Shown: positions 9,514-19,666, numbered from the stretch's first letter. The stretch: DNA of 64,000 bases from Dyella japonica A8 (GCF_000725385.1 NZ_CP008884.1:3658001-3722000); one strand, 5' to 3'. The notes: generated by a model not told the origin, from the letters alone. Numbers and translations: made by a program.

Positions 9514-10080
9514 TTACCGCGACGCAGCAAATCCTGCGCCCTTTGCGTGCGTTTCGTACCACTCCCGCGCCAGCATGGCGAAAACGGCGTCGTCGACCCA
9601 CTCGCCCCGGCATCGCAGGCTTTCGCGAAAATGCGCTTCCTGACGCATGCCGACCGCCCCCAGCAAAGCCATGCTGGATGCATTGCGCGGGTCGACCGAG
9701 GCATGCACGCGATGGACGCCCAGGCGTCCGAACAGCTCACGGAACAACCCGCCCAGGGCCTCGCGCGCAAAGCCCATTCCCTGCGCCGAGGGCGCCAGCG
9801 TGATGCCGAATTCCGCCTGTTTGTCCCCGGAAAGGCAGACACCGAGATCGCCGATCAGGCTGCCATCGTCGATGCGACGGATGGCGCGCTGGAACCATTC
9901 GCCCGGCGCCGGCCCAGCAAGCGTGGATTGGTTGCGGATGAAACCCTTTGCCTCGTCGAGCGTCTCCGGACGCCAGCCCTGGTAGCGCGACACCTCGGGG
10001 TCGGCGCGATAGGCGAACAGCACCACCGCGTCGCTTTCCCGCAGGCCGTCGAACCAGAGCCGCTCCGTCGACAGCTGCAT
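9514..10080 (-). CDS. GNAT N-acetyltransferase, RimJ/RimL type
   Basis: 188 residues, acetyl-CoA dependent. Begins [18 protein letters not shown], typical of the Acetyltransf_3 group. The acetyl-CoA loop corresponds to [14 protein letters not shown] (about 110-123), and [18 protein letters not shown] is the usual RimJ/L beta-alpha segment. It sits 4 bp after prmB and 35 bp before aroC, probably co-transcribed. The target (ribosomal protein N-terminus, antibiotic or small amine) cannot be told from sequence. Confidence 0.85.
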   Translation of the reverse strand: MQLSTERLWFDGLRESDAVVLFAYRADPEVSRYQGWRPETLDEAKGFIRNQSTLAGPAPGEWFQRAIRRIDDGSLIGDLGVCLSGDKQAEFGITLAPSAQGMGFAREALGGLFRELFGRLGVHRVHASVDPRNASSMALLGAVGMRQEAHFRESLRCRGEWVDDAVFAMLAREWYETHAKGAGFAASR

Positions 10081-10084
10081 GGGA

Positions 10085-11029
10085 TCAACGACCCTTGCGA
10101 GCCTCGGCTGCGGCCCGGATTGCCCCGGCATGCTCGATCAGGTCGCGGCGCTCCAGCGCAAACACGCCCATCGCGCCTACCTTGAACTCGATCCACACGA
10201 ACGGAACTTCCGGCAGCAACTCGACCAGCTGACGCTCGCTCTCGCCCACTTCCACGATGAGCAGGCCGTCCTCAGTGAGGTAGTCGGCGGCTTCGTCGAG
10301 CATGCGCACGCAGATGTCCAGGCCATCTTCGCCCGAGGTCAGGCCAAGCTTCGGCTCGTGGCTGTATTCGCCCGGCAGCGCGGCGTATTCGTCCTCGGTG
10401 ACGTAGGGCGGGTTCGACACAATAAGGTCGTAGCGACGGCCCTTGAGGCCATTGAACAGATCCGACTTGACTGCCTCGACGCGGCCTTCCACGTGCTGGA
10501 ACGCGATGTTTTCGCGTGCCAGCGACAAGGCGTCATCGCTGATGTCGACGATGTCGACCTGCCAGTCCGGGTTGTACTCAGCCATGGCGATGCCGATGCA
10601 ACCCGAGCCCGTGCACAGGTCCAGCGCGCGCTCGACGTGGCGATGATCCAGCCACGGCTGGAAGCCCGACTCGATCAGCTCGGCGATCGGCGAGCGCGGC
10701 ACCAGGGCACGGCGGTCGCTCTTGAACTTCAGGCCCGCGAACCAGGTTTCGCCGACCAGGTAGGCCACCGGCAGGCGTTCGTTGACGCGACGCTCGATCA
10801 AGGCCAGCACGCGCTCGCGCTCCTCGGTGGTAAGGCGACCCGCGCCGTAGGCCGGCGGAATGTCCGGCGGCAGGTGCAGGCTGGCCAGCACCAGGTGGGT
10901 GGCTTCGTCGATGGGGTTGTCGTGGCTGTGCCCGAAAGTGAGCCCGGCCGCCGAGAAACGGCTGGCGCCGTAGCGGATGAAGTCGATGATGGAAGCGAGT
11001 TCGTGGGTCACGGCGGGCACTGGGAGCAT
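10085..11029 (-). CDS. prmB: ribosomal protein L3 N5-glutamine methyltransferase
   Basis: SAM-dependent methylation of a Gln in ribosomal protein L3. 314 residues: an N-terminal helical domain (about 1-100), then a class I methyltransferase fold with the SAM-binding loop [15 protein letters not shown] and the N5-glutamine signature [10 protein letters not shown] (Asn-Pro-Pro-Tyr). The [10 protein letters not shown] motif separates PrmB-type from HemK/PrmC. The start at 11029 ([17 protein letters not shown]) is the likeliest; a GTG a few codons later or an in-frame start at 11068 are alternatives. Confidence 0.92.
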   Translation of the reverse strand: MLPVPAVTHELASIIDFIRYGASRFSAAGLTFGHSHDNPIDEATHLVLASLHLPPDIPPAYGAGRLTTEERERVLALIERRVNERLPVAYLVGETWFAGLKFKSDRRALVPRSPIAELIESGFQPWLDHRHVERALDLCTGSGCIGIAMAEYNPDWQVDIVDISDDALSLARENIAFQHVEGRVEAVKSDLFNGLKGRRYDLIVSNPPYVTEDEYAALPGEYSHEPKLGLTSGEDGLDICVRMLDEAADYLTEDGLLIVEVGESERQLVELLPEVPFVWIEFKVGAMGVFALERRDLIEHAGAIRAAAEARKGR

Positions 11030-11133
11030 CTCAAAGGGGCGCAGAGTATAGCCGGTGCAACCCCGCACGCCCCGCGAAGGCTCCCGCTGCGGCGCAGGGC
11101 GTAATCGGCGCGCGCTTCGTTCATACTTGCTGG

Positions 11134-11979
11134 ATGACCTTCAACGTACTCCTGCAATACATCCTGCCCCACCGTGCCCTGTCGCGGGTGGTCTACTGGG
11201 CCACGCGCTGGACCTTCAAGCCGTGGAAAAACTTCCTGATCAGCACCATCGTGCGCAACTATCAGGTCAACATGGCCGAGGCGGCCCAGCCTGATCCGCT
11301 GGCCTACCAGCACTTCAATGCGTTTTTCACCCGCAAGCTGCGGCCGGACGCGCGCCACGCGGATGCCGACCCCAAGGCCCTGATCTCGCCCGCCGACGGC
11401 AAGATCAGCCAGTTGGGCAAGATCGTCGAAGGGCGCATCTTCCAGGCCAAGGGCCAGGAGTACACCGCCGCGGAACTGCTGGGCGACGAGGCCAGCGCCG
11501 AGCCATATCGCAACGGCCGTTTCGCCACCATCTACCTGTCGCCCCGCGACTATCACCGCGTCCACATGCCCCTCAAGGGCACGCTGAAGGAAACCGTGCA
11601 CGTGCCCGGCCGCATCTTCAGCGTGGCGCCGTTCGCGGTGGAGGCCATTCCGCGCCTGTTCGCGCGCAACGAGCGGCTGGTCTGCCACTTCGAAGGCGAA
11701 CACGGCCCGTTCGTGGTGGTGCTGGTCGGCGCCATCCTGGTGTCCAGCGTGGCGACCGTGTGGGATGGCCTGGTGATTCCGCCGTACGCCCCCTCAATCC
11801 GTCGCAAGTCCTTCGCCGGGCAGGACATCACGCTGGAGCGCTTTGCCGAGATGGCTCGCTTCAACATGGGCTCCACCGTGATCGTGCTGGTCCCTGACGG
11901 CATGGCGGAACTGGATGCGCTCGCCCCGCAGCAGCCCGTGCTGGTCGGCCAGCGGCTCGGCCTGCAGCTCAAGGGCTGA
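11134..11979 (+). CDS. psd: phosphatidylserine decarboxylase proenzyme
   Basis: Makes phosphatidylethanolamine at the inner membrane through a pyruvoyl cofactor formed by self-cleavage. 281 residues, type I length. The cleavage motif is MGST in [12 protein letters not shown] near residue 250, where most homologues have LGST; the Ser needed for pyruvoyl formation is kept. Catalytic landmarks SPADGKI and YHRVHMP (charge-relay Asp/His) are present. Transcribed divergently from prmB across 104 bp. Confidence 0.95.
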   Translation: MTFNVLLQYILPHRALSRVVYWATRWTFKPWKNFLISTIVRNYQVNMAEAAQPDPLAYQHFNAFFTRKLRPDARHADADPKALISPADGKISQLGKIVEGRIFQAKGQEYTAAELLGDEASAEPYRNGRFATIYLSPRDYHRVHMPLKGTLKETVHVPGRIFSVAPFAVEAIPRLFARNERLVCHFEGEHGPFVVVLVGAILVSSVATVWDGLVIPPYAPSIRRKSFAGQDITLERFAEMARFNMGSTVIVLVPDGMAELDALAPQQPVLVGQRLGLQLKG

Positions 11980-11985
11980 CCGTTC

Positions 11986-12007
11986 GCGCGTCAAATATTT
12001 GACGCGC
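11986..12007. promoter_or_regulatory. perfect 22-bp palindrome
   Basis: GCGCGTCAAAT followed at once by its exact reverse complement, with no loop, lies 6 bp after the psd stop and about 120 bp before the next start. A related half-site (TGACGCGC) follows at 12012-12019. Zero-spacer perfect symmetry suits a dimeric regulator site better than an RNA hairpin. The regulator is unknown. Confidence 0.5.
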
Positions 12008-12129
12008 AAGGTGACGCGCCGCGTCGTTTTGTGACCTTATTGGCGCATCACCCGTGCCGGGCGCGGCTATGCTCCACGCCCGGCGACGCCCTGCGCGAAC
12101 GCCATTCCCAGGGCAGACCCAGGACAGCC

Positions 12130-12564
12130 ATGCGCATCGTCACCCGACTCATCGCCATGAACCGCGGACGCCAGCTCGGCAAACAACTCAGCGAGATCGA
12201 GCGCCAGATCCACGCCTTGCCCAAGCGCAGCCGGGCACGCCTGGGCACCATGGCATTGCGCGAAATCGGCTCGGCATCGCGCTGCGACTTTCCGCACCTG
12301 TACGGCACGCCGCCGGAAGAGCGCTACCTGCCGTGGGGCCAGGGCACCGATATCGGTTTCGCCCGCGCCCGCTCGGACAACGCCGAGGTCGCCATGCGCG
12401 GCATCGCGCTGTGGCTGGCCGTGGCGTACCACGAAACCAAGAACACGCCGCACCCGAGCATCAAGCCGCATCATCGCGGACTGATGCGCGTGCTGCGCGA
12501 ACTCAAGGAAGACCATCGCGCCGATCCCGTGCGCCAGTGGGCACAGGCCCCGGCGCTCGCCTGA
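12130..12564 (+). CDS. conserved hypothetical protein
   Basis: 144 residues, not recognised. Begins MRIVTRLIAMNRGRQLGKQL; basic helical N-terminal third, then a central FPHLYGTPPEERYLPWGQGTD segment and a helix IALWLAVAYHETKNTPH. No signal peptide or membrane span. The start at 12130 is chosen over an in-frame Met 33 codons upstream because the extra segment is low-complexity and runs through probable promoter sequence. Single gene ended by the terminator at 12585. Confidence 0.65.
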   Translation: MRIVTRLIAMNRGRQLGKQLSEIERQIHALPKRSRARLGTMALREIGSASRCDFPHLYGTPPEERYLPWGQGTDIGFARARSDNAEVAMRGIALWLAVAYHETKNTPHPSIKPHHRGLMRVLRELKEDHRADPVRQWAQAPALA

Positions 12565-12584
12565 GGCAACGCGACCATTCCAAA

Positions 12585-12611
12585 AAAACGCCGCCTCCAG
12601 GGCGGCGTTTT
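12585..12611. terminator. bidirectional rho-independent terminator
   Basis: AAAACGCCGCC, a 5-nt loop, then GGCGGCGTTTT. A GC stem flanked by A- and T-runs works in both directions, between the convergent 144-residue gene and the lytic transglycosylase gene. Confidence 0.9.
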
Positions 12612-12645
12612 CATATTCGCGGTACGTGCCGCCGGTGTCGGCGGA

Positions 12646-14163
12646 TCAGCGGCAGGTCGGCAGCTTGAGCGTCTGCCCCGGCTTGATCTGGTGATGCCTG
12701 AGCTCGTTCATCTCCGACACCTCCTGCACGGACGAACAGCCCACCTTGTTGACGATGCTGGTGAGCGTGTCGCCGCGCCTGACCACATAGCTGCGCGTCT
12801 TCGACACGCTGGAACTGCGCGGGGACGATGCCGGCGGCGGGGGCGGCGACGACGGCACGATGGGCAGCACGGCCGTATGCAGGTCGTTCGCCAGGATCGG
12901 CCACGGGCCATCGGTGCAGCGCGCCTGGTACGGCTTCTCCAGCACCTTGGGCACCATGATGCGCGCACCGGCCGGCTGCGACGCCTGTGGGTCGAGGCGC
13001 GGGTTGAGGTTGCGCAGCGTGCGGAACCAGCCGTCCTGCATGCCCGCGGCGGAACCCAGGCATACGGTCAGCTCGGTCAGCGAGGCCGGCCGCTTCAGCA
13101 CGATATTGCCCGGCGCGCCATCCACATGCGGGAAGCGCAGGTTGTAGCTCTCCGGGTGCAGGAACAGCCAGGCCGCCGCCAGCACGGAGGGCACGTAGTC
13201 GCGTGTTTCCTGCGAAAGCTGGTTGTAGATGGTGGGGTCGTACAGGCTCACCGAGGTGTTGTCGCCGACCAGGCGGCGCATGCGCCCTTCGCCGCCGTTG
13301 TAGGCGGCCAGCGAAACCTCGAGGTTGTTGTTGAATGCCTTGAGCTGCTCGTCCATGTACTCCGCGTTGGCGCGGGCGGATTCAGCCGGATCGAAGCGCG
13401 AGTCGAAACCGTCCTCGGTGTTCAGGCCAAAGCGCAGGCCCGTGGCGTACATGAACTGCAACGGGCCCGCCGCGCCGGAACGCGAGACCGCGTGCACCTT
13501 GCCGCCCGATTCCTTGGCCATGATGCCGAACAGCAGCGCCTCGGGCAGATCCTGCTTCTGGTACTCGGGCCACATCTGGTAACGCAGGAACTGGTAGTTG
13601 ACGTAGGCGTCCATCAGGTTGCCACGCCACTGCGTCAGCCACATCTCCAGCGCGGCCTTGACCGGACCGTTCATGGCGATCAGCTGCGACAGCTGCTGGC
13701 CGCGCAGTAGGGTGACGCTGCGCTGCGCTTCCGGCAGGCTCGCCGCGCCGGTCTTGCCGGCTTCGCTGCCTTCCGGCAGGTCGTTGCCCATGGCACTGAG
13801 GTCGTCACCGAAATCGAAGTTGCCGTCCTTCAGGCGCAACAGGCGATCGAACACGGCGAAAAACCGTTGGGGATCGCAGCCCGGCGTCGAAGGGCAAAGC
13901 GCCGAGGCATGCTGCAGCTGATCCAGCGACGTATTCAGCGTTTGCTGCGAAGCCTGTGCATTGCCGGCGCGTGCCTGCGCCAGTGCCGTCTCGTAGCCCT
14001 TGCTGGCGCGGTCAAGCTGCCCATACAGCTGGCTGGCCTGGGGCGTCGCGGCGGGCTTCGTACCGCCTCCGCTCGAACAGGCGGCCAGCAACAACAGCGC
14101 ACCGGCCAGCGGCAGCATGCGCAACGAACGGGAAAAAGCAGGAAAAACCATGAACGACTTCAC
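12646..14163 (-). CDS. MltD-like lytic transglycosylase lipoprotein with LysM
   Basis: Cleaves peptidoglycan glycan strands to anhydromuropeptides in the periplasm. 505 residues. Lipoprotein signal with lipobox LAAC (Cys29); SLT domain about 205-330 with catalytic Glu218 (MAKESGGKV) and the SGAAGPLQFM and AAYNGGEGR signatures; one C-terminal LysM (about 458-504, YVVRRGDTLTSIVNKVG) preceded by a Pro/Ser linker. E. coli MltD carries two LysM repeats; this has one. A 100-residue helical segment between the lipobox and SLT domain is not recognised. Confidence 0.85.
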   Translation of the reverse strand: MKSFMVFPAFSRSLRMLPLAGALLLLAACSSGGGTKPAATPQASQLYGQLDRASKGYETALAQARAGNAQASQQTLNTSLDQLQHASALCPSTPGCDPQRFFAVFDRLLRLKDGNFDFGDDLSAMGNDLPEGSEAGKTGAASLPEAQRSVTLLRGQQLSQLIAMNGPVKAALEMWLTQWRGNLMDAYVNYQFLRYQMWPEYQKQDLPEALLFGIMAKESGGKVHAVSRSGAAGPLQFMYATGLRFGLNTEDGFDSRFDPAESARANAEYMDEQLKAFNNNLEVSLAAYNGGEGRMRRLVGDNTSVSLYDPTIYNQLSQETRDYVPSVLAAAWLFLHPESYNLRFPHVDGAPGNIVLKRPASLTELTVCLGSAAGMQDGWFRTLRNLNPRLDPQASQPAGARIMVPKVLEKPYQARCTDGPWPILANDLHTAVLPIVPSSPPPPPASSPRSSSVSKTRSYVVRRGDTLTSIVNKVGCSSVQEVSEMNELRHHQIKPGQTLKLPTCR

Positions 14164-14316
14164 TGTCGGGCCGAAAGGGCGACCTTACTGCGCGCGGCCA
14201 TGCCGACTCAACCGAAAAACCACCGTATTTGGCTCGTGCATGCCTTCACGCTCAGGTAAAGGCGCAAGAACCTGACGCGTGGCTACAATCACGGGGCACC
14301 CTAAGGACGGAACGCC

Positions 14317-15822
14317 ATGACTGAGATTCTTATCGGCCGCAACGACAGCACCGGCGTCAGCCTCGATCCGCGTTACGGCAATCGCCACGGCATGATCGCG
14401 GGCGCTACGGGTACCGGTAAATCGGTGTCGCTGATGGTGCTGGCCGAAGGCTTCTCGAAGCTGGGTGTACCCTGCTTCCTCGCCGACGCCAAGGGCGACC
14501 TGGCCGGCCTGTCGATGCCCGCCGGCGACCCCGGCGACAAGCTCAAGGCACGCCTGGCCAAGCTCGGTCTCACCGACTGGAAGCCGCAGGCGAACCCGGT
14601 GATCTTCTGGGACATCTACGGCAAGCTCGGCCACCCGGTACGCGCCACCATCAGCGAGATGGGCCCCACCCTGCTCGGCCGCATCCTCGAACTCAACGAC
14701 ACGCAGGAAGGCGTGCTCGAGGTGATTTTCAAGGTGGCCGACGACCAGGGCTGGCTCCTGCTCGACCTGGCCGACCTGCGCGCCATGCTCGGCTTCGCCA
14801 GCGAGAACGCCAAGGATATTTCCGCCCACTATGGCCTGATCAGCACGCAGAGCATCGCGGCGATCCAGCGCGCCGTGCTCAAGCTGGAATCGGACGGCGC
14901 CGACCAATTCTTCGGCGAGCCGGCGCTGGAACTTTCTGATTTGATGCGGCAGGACATGAGCGGGCGCGGTGTGATCAATGTGCTGGCCGCCGATCAGCTC
15001 ATCCTCAAGCCGCGCCTGTATTCCACCTTCCTGCTGTGGCTGCTCTCGGAACTGTTCGAGCAGCTGCCGGAAGTCGGTGACCTGGATCAACCCAAGCTGG
15101 TGTTCTTCTTCGACGAGGCACACCTGTTGTTCGACGACGCCCCGCCCGCGCTGCTGCAGCGTGTGGAGCAGGTGGTGCGCCTGATCCGCTCCAAGGGCGT
15201 GGGCGTGTATTTCTGCTCGCAGAATCCAGACGACGTGCCCGGCAACATCCTCGGCCAGCTCGGCAACCGCGTGCAGCATGCCTTGCGCGCGTTTACGCCA
15301 CGCGACCAGAAGGCGGTGAAGGCCGCGGCCGAAACCTTCGTGGCGAATCCCAGGATCAACGTAGGCGAAGCGATCACCCAACTGGGCGTGGGTGAAGCGC
15401 TGGCCTCGACGCTGCGCGATGGTGGCGTGCCCTCCCCGGTCGAACGCGTGATGGTGACCACGCCCACCGCCCGCATCGGCGCGATCACCGAGGCCGAACG
15501 TGCCACGGTACGGCAGCGCTCGCCTGTGGGCGGCAAATACGACACCGCGATCAACCGTGAATCGGCGGCCGAGATCCTCGCCAGACGGGCCTCGGACAAA
15601 GCGGCCGATCCACAGGCCATCGGCAAACCCGCTTCTGGCGGTGCGCCCACACAGGAAGGGCCGGGGTGGACCGATGCCGTGCGCGATGCCCTGCTCGGCA
15701 CCAGCCGTCGCCAGGGCATGATCGAGGCCATGGCCAAGTCCGCGAGCCGCGCTGTCGGTTCACGGCTGGGCCAACAGATCGTGCGCGGCGTGCTTGGCAG
15801 CATCTTCGGCGGCAAGCGCTGA
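14317..15822 (+). CDS. HerA/FtsK-like ATPase, DUF853 (YjgR) family
   Basis: 501-residue P-loop NTPase. Walker A GATGTGKS at 29-36; Walker B LVFFFDEAHLLF about 262-273; the YFCSQNPDDVPGN segment resembles sensor motif III of HerA helicases; a low-complexity tail ends near GGKR. DUF853 proteins are widespread but poorly characterised; HerA relatives pump DNA or remodel protein complexes. No NurA nuclease partner is adjacent, which argues against a HerA-NurA resection or defence role here. RBS AAGGACGG lies just before the ATG. Confidence 0.85.
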   Translation: MTEILIGRNDSTGVSLDPRYGNRHGMIAGATGTGKSVSLMVLAEGFSKLGVPCFLADAKGDLAGLSMPAGDPGDKLKARLAKLGLTDWKPQANPVIFWDIYGKLGHPVRATISEMGPTLLGRILELNDTQEGVLEVIFKVADDQGWLLLDLADLRAMLGFASENAKDISAHYGLISTQSIAAIQRAVLKLESDGADQFFGEPALELSDLMRQDMSGRGVINVLAADQLILKPRLYSTFLLWLLSELFEQLPEVGDLDQPKLVFFFDEAHLLFDDAPPALLQRVEQVVRLIRSKGVGVYFCSQNPDDVPGNILGQLGNRVQHALRAFTPRDQKAVKAAAETFVANPRINVGEAITQLGVGEALASTLRDGGVPSPVERVMVTTPTARIGAITEAERATVRQRSPVGGKYDTAINRESAAEILARRASDKAADPQAIGKPASGGAPTQEGPGWTDAVRDALLGTSRRQGMIEAMAKSASRAVGSRLGQQIVRGVLGSIFGGKR

Positions 15823-15870
15823 CCCTCACTGTGCCAACACCTCCCGCCCCCGGAAGGCAGAGCGCCCTTC

Positions 15871-17148
15871 ATGCCACGCGTCCACACCGTCCCCGCTGAT
15901 ACGCCCCTCGCCGAACGCCTCGTGGCGGGCCTCACCTACCCGTTGCGCGGCGGCGGGCTCGCCATCTGCGCAGTGCTGGCGCTGGGCCAGTGCCTGGTGT
16001 TGATCCCCGCCTACGTCGGCGTGCTGTTCGCCTTCGTGCTGTGGACGGCCACCTGGCGCTATGCCGCCGCCTGCATGATGCATACGGCGAACGGCTTCGC
16101 CGATCCACCCGACGTCGGAGTGGAGGAGAACCCCGCGGCAGGCCACTGGCTCACCGTAGTGCACATGGCGGTGATCATCGCCTGCGCCGCGAGCACAACG
16201 TTCTACCCCGCTATGTTCTGGCCGCTGATCCTGCTATTCGCGCTGACCCTGCCCGCCATCGACATGTCGCTGGCGTTCGACGGCAATCCGTTGGTCGCGC
16301 TCAATCCACTGAACTGGCAGAGCATCATCGGCCGGCTCGGCGCCGGCTACTTCATTCCCGTAATTCTCAACGTGGTCATCGGCGGCCTCATGGTGCTGCC
16401 GTCGCCGAGCCTGTCGTGGCTGCCTTTCTGGCTGTCGCTGCCGTTGTTCGCCTTTGCGTACACCTACCTGATCATCTTCAACCTGCACCTGATGGGCGCC
16501 ATGATCCACCAGCGCCATGAGCAGTTCGATCTTGAGCCGGAGGCGGAAACGCTGGCGCGCGAGAGCGGCCAGGATGAGGACGAGCACCTGCTTACCCGCG
16601 TACGGGAGATGGCCAAGGTCGACCGGCGTGCCGCCATCCGCATGCTGGTCGAGCGCATGCAGGGGCGCAGTGCGCCGGCGTCGCTGCACCAGGCGTATCG
16701 CGAGCTGTTGCGCAAGGAAGGGCTGACCGATGGCCTGATCGAACATGGCCACCTCTGGATCGCGGCACTGATGATGCAGGGCGATACGCGCCGTGCGCTC
16801 GCCTTGACGCAGGAGTGCGTGGACATCGACCCGGCCTTTTTGCCGGATGCCCCCGACAGCGCCGCAGCCCTGGCCGAACATGCCTCCCGCGCCGGCATGA
16901 CCCGACTCTCACTGAAGCTTTGCCGGGGTTACCTGGCCCGGTGGCCCCGGTCATCCGACTGCCCGCGTGTTGGGCTGCTGGCCGCCAACCAGATGGCCGA
17001 CCGGCTTGGCCAGCGCGCCGAGGCTGCCGTATTGCTCGGCAAGCTCGCCGCCGCATGGCCCAACCACCCGTTGCACCCTACCCTGGTGGCGCTTGCATCA
17101 CGGATGCAACAGGCTGGCGGCACAACGCACGCATCCGCCGTCGACTAG
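15871..17148 (+). CDS. polytopic membrane protein with helical C-terminal domain
   Basis: 425 residues, family not firmly recognised. About six hydrophobic segments lie between residues 28 and 208 (for example [40 protein letters not shown]). From about 215 the protein is soluble and helical, with TPR-like helix pairs ([35 protein letters not shown]). This suggests a membrane-anchored scaffold or assembly factor. It starts 48 bp after the HerA-like gene and may be co-transcribed with it. Confidence 0.75.
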   Translation: MPRVHTVPADTPLAERLVAGLTYPLRGGGLAICAVLALGQCLVLIPAYVGVLFAFVLWTATWRYAAACMMHTANGFADPPDVGVEENPAAGHWLTVVHMAVIIACAASTTFYPAMFWPLILLFALTLPAIDMSLAFDGNPLVALNPLNWQSIIGRLGAGYFIPVILNVVIGGLMVLPSPSLSWLPFWLSLPLFAFAYTYLIIFNLHLMGAMIHQRHEQFDLEPEAETLARESGQDEDEHLLTRVREMAKVDRRAAIRMLVERMQGRSAPASLHQAYRELLRKEGLTDGLIEHGHLWIAALMMQGDTRRALALTQECVDIDPAFLPDAPDSAAALAEHASRAGMTRLSLKLCRGYLARWPRSSDCPRVGLLAANQMADRLGQRAEAAVLLGKLAAAWPNHPLHPTLVALASRMQQAGGTTHASAVD

Positions 17149-17285
17149 CCGTTTCCCCTGTTGACGTGGCACCAACGTCGGCGCACCTGGAAAGTGACGA
17201 CGGGAGTGGATGGATGCCCGTCATCACCTTGGCGACAAGCCGGCTAGAATCCGCCACACGCACCAAGCAATGGATTCACCCGCAC

Positions 17286-17783
17286 ATGAGCCGCTGGCGC
17301 CCACCTTCGCCCTCGTCCACCGCCATCATCACCCGTGACGGCTTCGAGAAGCTGAAATCCGAACTCGACCATCTCTGGCATACGCTGCGCCCGGAAGTGG
17401 TGAAGGCGCTGGCCGCCGCTGCGGCCGAAGGCGATCGCTCGGAAAACGCGGAGTACACCTACCGCAAGAAGCAGCTCGGCGAAATCGACCGCCGCGTACG
17501 CTACCTGAGCAAACGCATTCCCTCCCTCAAGGTGGCGGAGGGCGCGCCGGCCAATCGCGACACGGTGTTCTTTGGAGCGAGCATCGAACTGGAGAACGTC
17601 GATTCCGGTGAAAGTGTGCTCTACCGCATCGTGGGTCCGGACGAAACCGACGCACGGCAAGGCTGGATCAGCATCGACTCGCCACTGGCCCGTGCGGCGT
17701 TGAAGAAGCACGTCGACGACGAATTCGATGCCGAGTTGCCCGGTGGGCGCACGCGCTTTGTGATCGTGGCGGTGAGCTACTGA
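17286..17783 (+). CDS. greB: transcription elongation factor GreB
   Basis: Stimulates RNA polymerase to cleave backtracked transcripts through the secondary channel. 165 residues: N-terminal coiled-coil hairpin (about 12-85) with the acidic tip in [27 protein letters not shown], which favours GreB over GreA, and a C-terminal FKBP-like domain ([27 protein letters not shown], split here for length). The start at 17286 gives the family length. No evident Shine-Dalgarno. Confidence 0.93.
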   Translation: MSRWRPPSPSSTAIITRDGFEKLKSELDHLWHTLRPEVVKALAAAAAEGDRSENAEYTYRKKQLGEIDRRVRYLSKRIPSLKVAEGAPANRDTVFFGASIELENVDSGESVLYRIVGPDETDARQGWISIDSPLARAALKKHVDDEFDAELPGGRTRFVIVAVSY

Positions 17784-17840
17784 GAGCCTGTTTACGATCT
17801 TAGGGCCTGTTCAAAATCTTGCCCTGGCACTCCGCACTCC

Positions 17841-17940
17841 CTCACCGTCATTCCCGCGAAAGCGGGAATCCAGTGCCTTTTCCCGTTGTGCTCAAAGCAT
17901 AAAGGCGCTGGATTCCCGCTTCCGCGGGAATGACGGTGAG
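17841..17940. repeat. inverted pair of palindromic repeats (family B)
   Basis: Two near-identical 33-bp arms, 17841-17873 and 17908-17940, in opposite orientation, each itself a hairpin (TTCCCGCGAAAGCGGGAAT core). They lie in the 209-bp non-coding gap between convergent greB and the following gene, where they may also act as a terminator. The same family recurs at 36746-36866 and 24461-24495. Confidence 0.9.
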
Positions 17941-17992
17941 GAAACTTGAGACTGGAACGAGATCGCGGACAGGCTCCAGGCACGCCCCACCA

Positions 17993-18484
17993 TCACTGCC
18001 CGCGCAGTAGAGCCTGCACTTCCGCCTGGTGGGATTCGACAAAGCGGATGTTGTCCGCATTCACCCAGGTCTGGTTGAGGTTGCCCGACAGCGCCTGATC
18101 GTTGCGCGCCTGCAACGCCATGATCGCGTTCATCAGCGCAATGTTGGCCAGCATGAATTCGCGCGGGGTGAAGCCGTATTTCTTGACCAGCGCCGGAATG
18201 CGCGGATCGGCCGCCATGGCCTGATTGGCCAGGTCGTTCAGGCTGTGCACCTTGGTGGCGTCGGGCGCGGCCTGCGGCGGAATGCCGGCGGCGCGCGCTT
18301 CACGGGTCGCCGCCGCGAGTCGGCCGAACACATCGTCATTGAGCGTGTACTGCTTGATCTGCTGCTTGTCCGCCTGCGGCAGGCCCGGCGGGGTCACCTG
18401 TGCATGTACCAGCGGCACGGCGCCAAGCACCAGGGCGAGCACGGCTACGCGGCATACGGAAAGAGCACGGTCAAGAGCTGGCAT
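17993..18484 (-). CDS. periplasmic protein of unknown function
   Basis: 163 residues with a signal peptide (about 1-28, ending VPLVHAQ). The mature part is helical, with the segment VKKYGFTPREFMLANIALMNAIMALQARN. No Cys, metal motif or membrane span after the leader. It lies 52 bp downstream of the PhnD-like gene on the same strand, so the two may form a small operon. Function not inferred. Confidence 0.7.
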   Translation of the reverse strand: MPALDRALSVCRVAVLALVLGAVPLVHAQVTPPGLPQADKQQIKQYTLNDDVFGRLAAATREARAAGIPPQAAPDATKVHSLNDLANQAMAADPRIPALVKKYGFTPREFMLANIALMNAIMALQARNDQALSGNLNQTWVNADNIRFVESHQAEVQALLRGQ

Positions 18485-18536
18485 CGGGAATCTCCGGCAA
18501 AGGCATCACCCTAACATCGGGTGCTTGAATGACACT

Positions 18537-19580
18537 TCATTCGTGCAGAAGTTGCCTGAGGTCCGCCTGGTAGCCCGCGTCTATCTGCTTGAGCCGGGCC
18601 GTCCTGGCCGCCTCGTTCACCCAGCGCCCGTGCTCGGCCTGCTCGCGCATCAGGCGGTATTCCATGTCGATGAAGGGCCGCAGCACCGCGTTGTCGGCCG
18701 CGGCAAAGCCGGCCAGGTCGGGAATGCGCGCCAGGTTCGCCCGCTCACGCTCGCCCGCGGCGCCCGGCGCCTGTCCGTAACCGTGCATGAAGTCGATCAG
18801 CTGTCGCCGCAAGGGCTGGGCCAAGCCGTCGCGCACGACCAGCACGCCCGAAGGGATCAGCTGGGAACGCCAGATCACGCGCAACTGTGCGGCCTCCTCG
18901 GGAAAGTTGTGCCGGAACAGATCCAGGTCGGGGTTGTTGCAGGTCGCCACGTCCACCTCGCCGTTGCTCACGGCGAGCGCGTTGTTCTGATGATTGCCCA
19001 CGCGCACGCTGGCGAAGAACGTGTCCGAGTTGAGCCCGTTGGGCGCGAACACCTCCGCTTCCGGCGCCACGTATCCGGTCACCGACAGTGTTTCGCCGCG
19101 CGCATATCGCCAGTGCCCCGGCTTCGCCAGCAGGTCCTTGACGGAGTGGATGGGGCTGTTGGCGCGCACGATCAACATCGCCACGTTGCCCTTCGCGCCG
19201 TCGTTGCGCACGAACTGGGCCACCACGCTCATGTGCTGGTGTTCCACCGCGTCAATGGCGAGCCGGCCTGACAGGAAGGCGATGTCCACGCGCTGTTCGC
19301 TAATGGCCCCCGACAGCCCCGCATAGCTGCTGACCGACACCGTGGTGACCGGATAGCCGAGCTTGCGCTCCAGATCTTCCAGCAACGGACGCCATTGCTC
19401 GCGGGATTCCGCGGCACTGCCAATGGGAAGGATGCCGAAGCGGATGGCAGACCGGGCCGGCTCCTGCGCGACCTCGTCGGCGTGGATCGAACTGAAGGGC
19501 ACGAGCAGGCAGGCCACCCATATCGCCCGAAGCCATCCGTCGCGCAAACGACGACAAAGCACTCGACATGCCGTCTCCAT
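18537..19580 (-). CDS. PhnD/SsuA-like periplasmic binding protein
   Basis: 347 residues from the Met at 19580; the N-terminus is basic and then hydrophobic (AIWVACLLVPFSSIHA), a signal peptide. The mature part is a phosphate/phosphonate-type binding protein: IRFGILPIGSAAESREQWRPL, then SSYAGLSGAISEQRVDIAFL and SGVLVVRDGLAQPLRRQ, all typical of PhnD-like folds. No ABC permease or ATPase is adjacent, so this is an orphan receptor. Such orphans can serve as solute sensors for membrane signalling proteins. The ligand (phosphonate, phosphite or other oxyanion) cannot be told. Confidence 0.8.
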   Translation of the reverse strand: METACRVLCRRLRDGWLRAIWVACLLVPFSSIHADEVAQEPARSAIRFGILPIGSAAESREQWRPLLEDLERKLGYPVTTVSVSSYAGLSGAISEQRVDIAFLSGRLAIDAVEHQHMSVVAQFVRNDGAKGNVAMLIVRANSPIHSVKDLLAKPGHWRYARGETLSVTGYVAPEAEVFAPNGLNSDTFFASVRVGNHQNNALAVSNGEVDVATCNNPDLDLFRHNFPEEAAQLRVIWRSQLIPSGVLVVRDGLAQPLRRQLIDFMHGYGQAPGAAGERERANLARIPDLAGFAAADNAVLRPFIDMEYRLMREQAEHGRWVNEAARTARLKQIDAGYQADLRQLLHE

Positions 19581-19666
19581 GCCCTCTCCCCAGTGCTTCG
19601 CTGCAACCCTTGTAGCGCGATTGGAGGGCCGCCGCAATTTGTCACAAGGCGAAGATCGGCAAAAAC

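Noticed and set aside
14317..15822. HerA-type ATPase as part of a defence system
   Set aside because: No nuclease, SIR2 or NurA partner is adjacent; neighbours are housekeeping genes and the protein fits the DUF853/YjgR group.
18537..19580. Calling the PhnD-like protein part of the Pho regulon
   Set aside because: I found no convincing CTGTCA-type Pho box upstream of its start.
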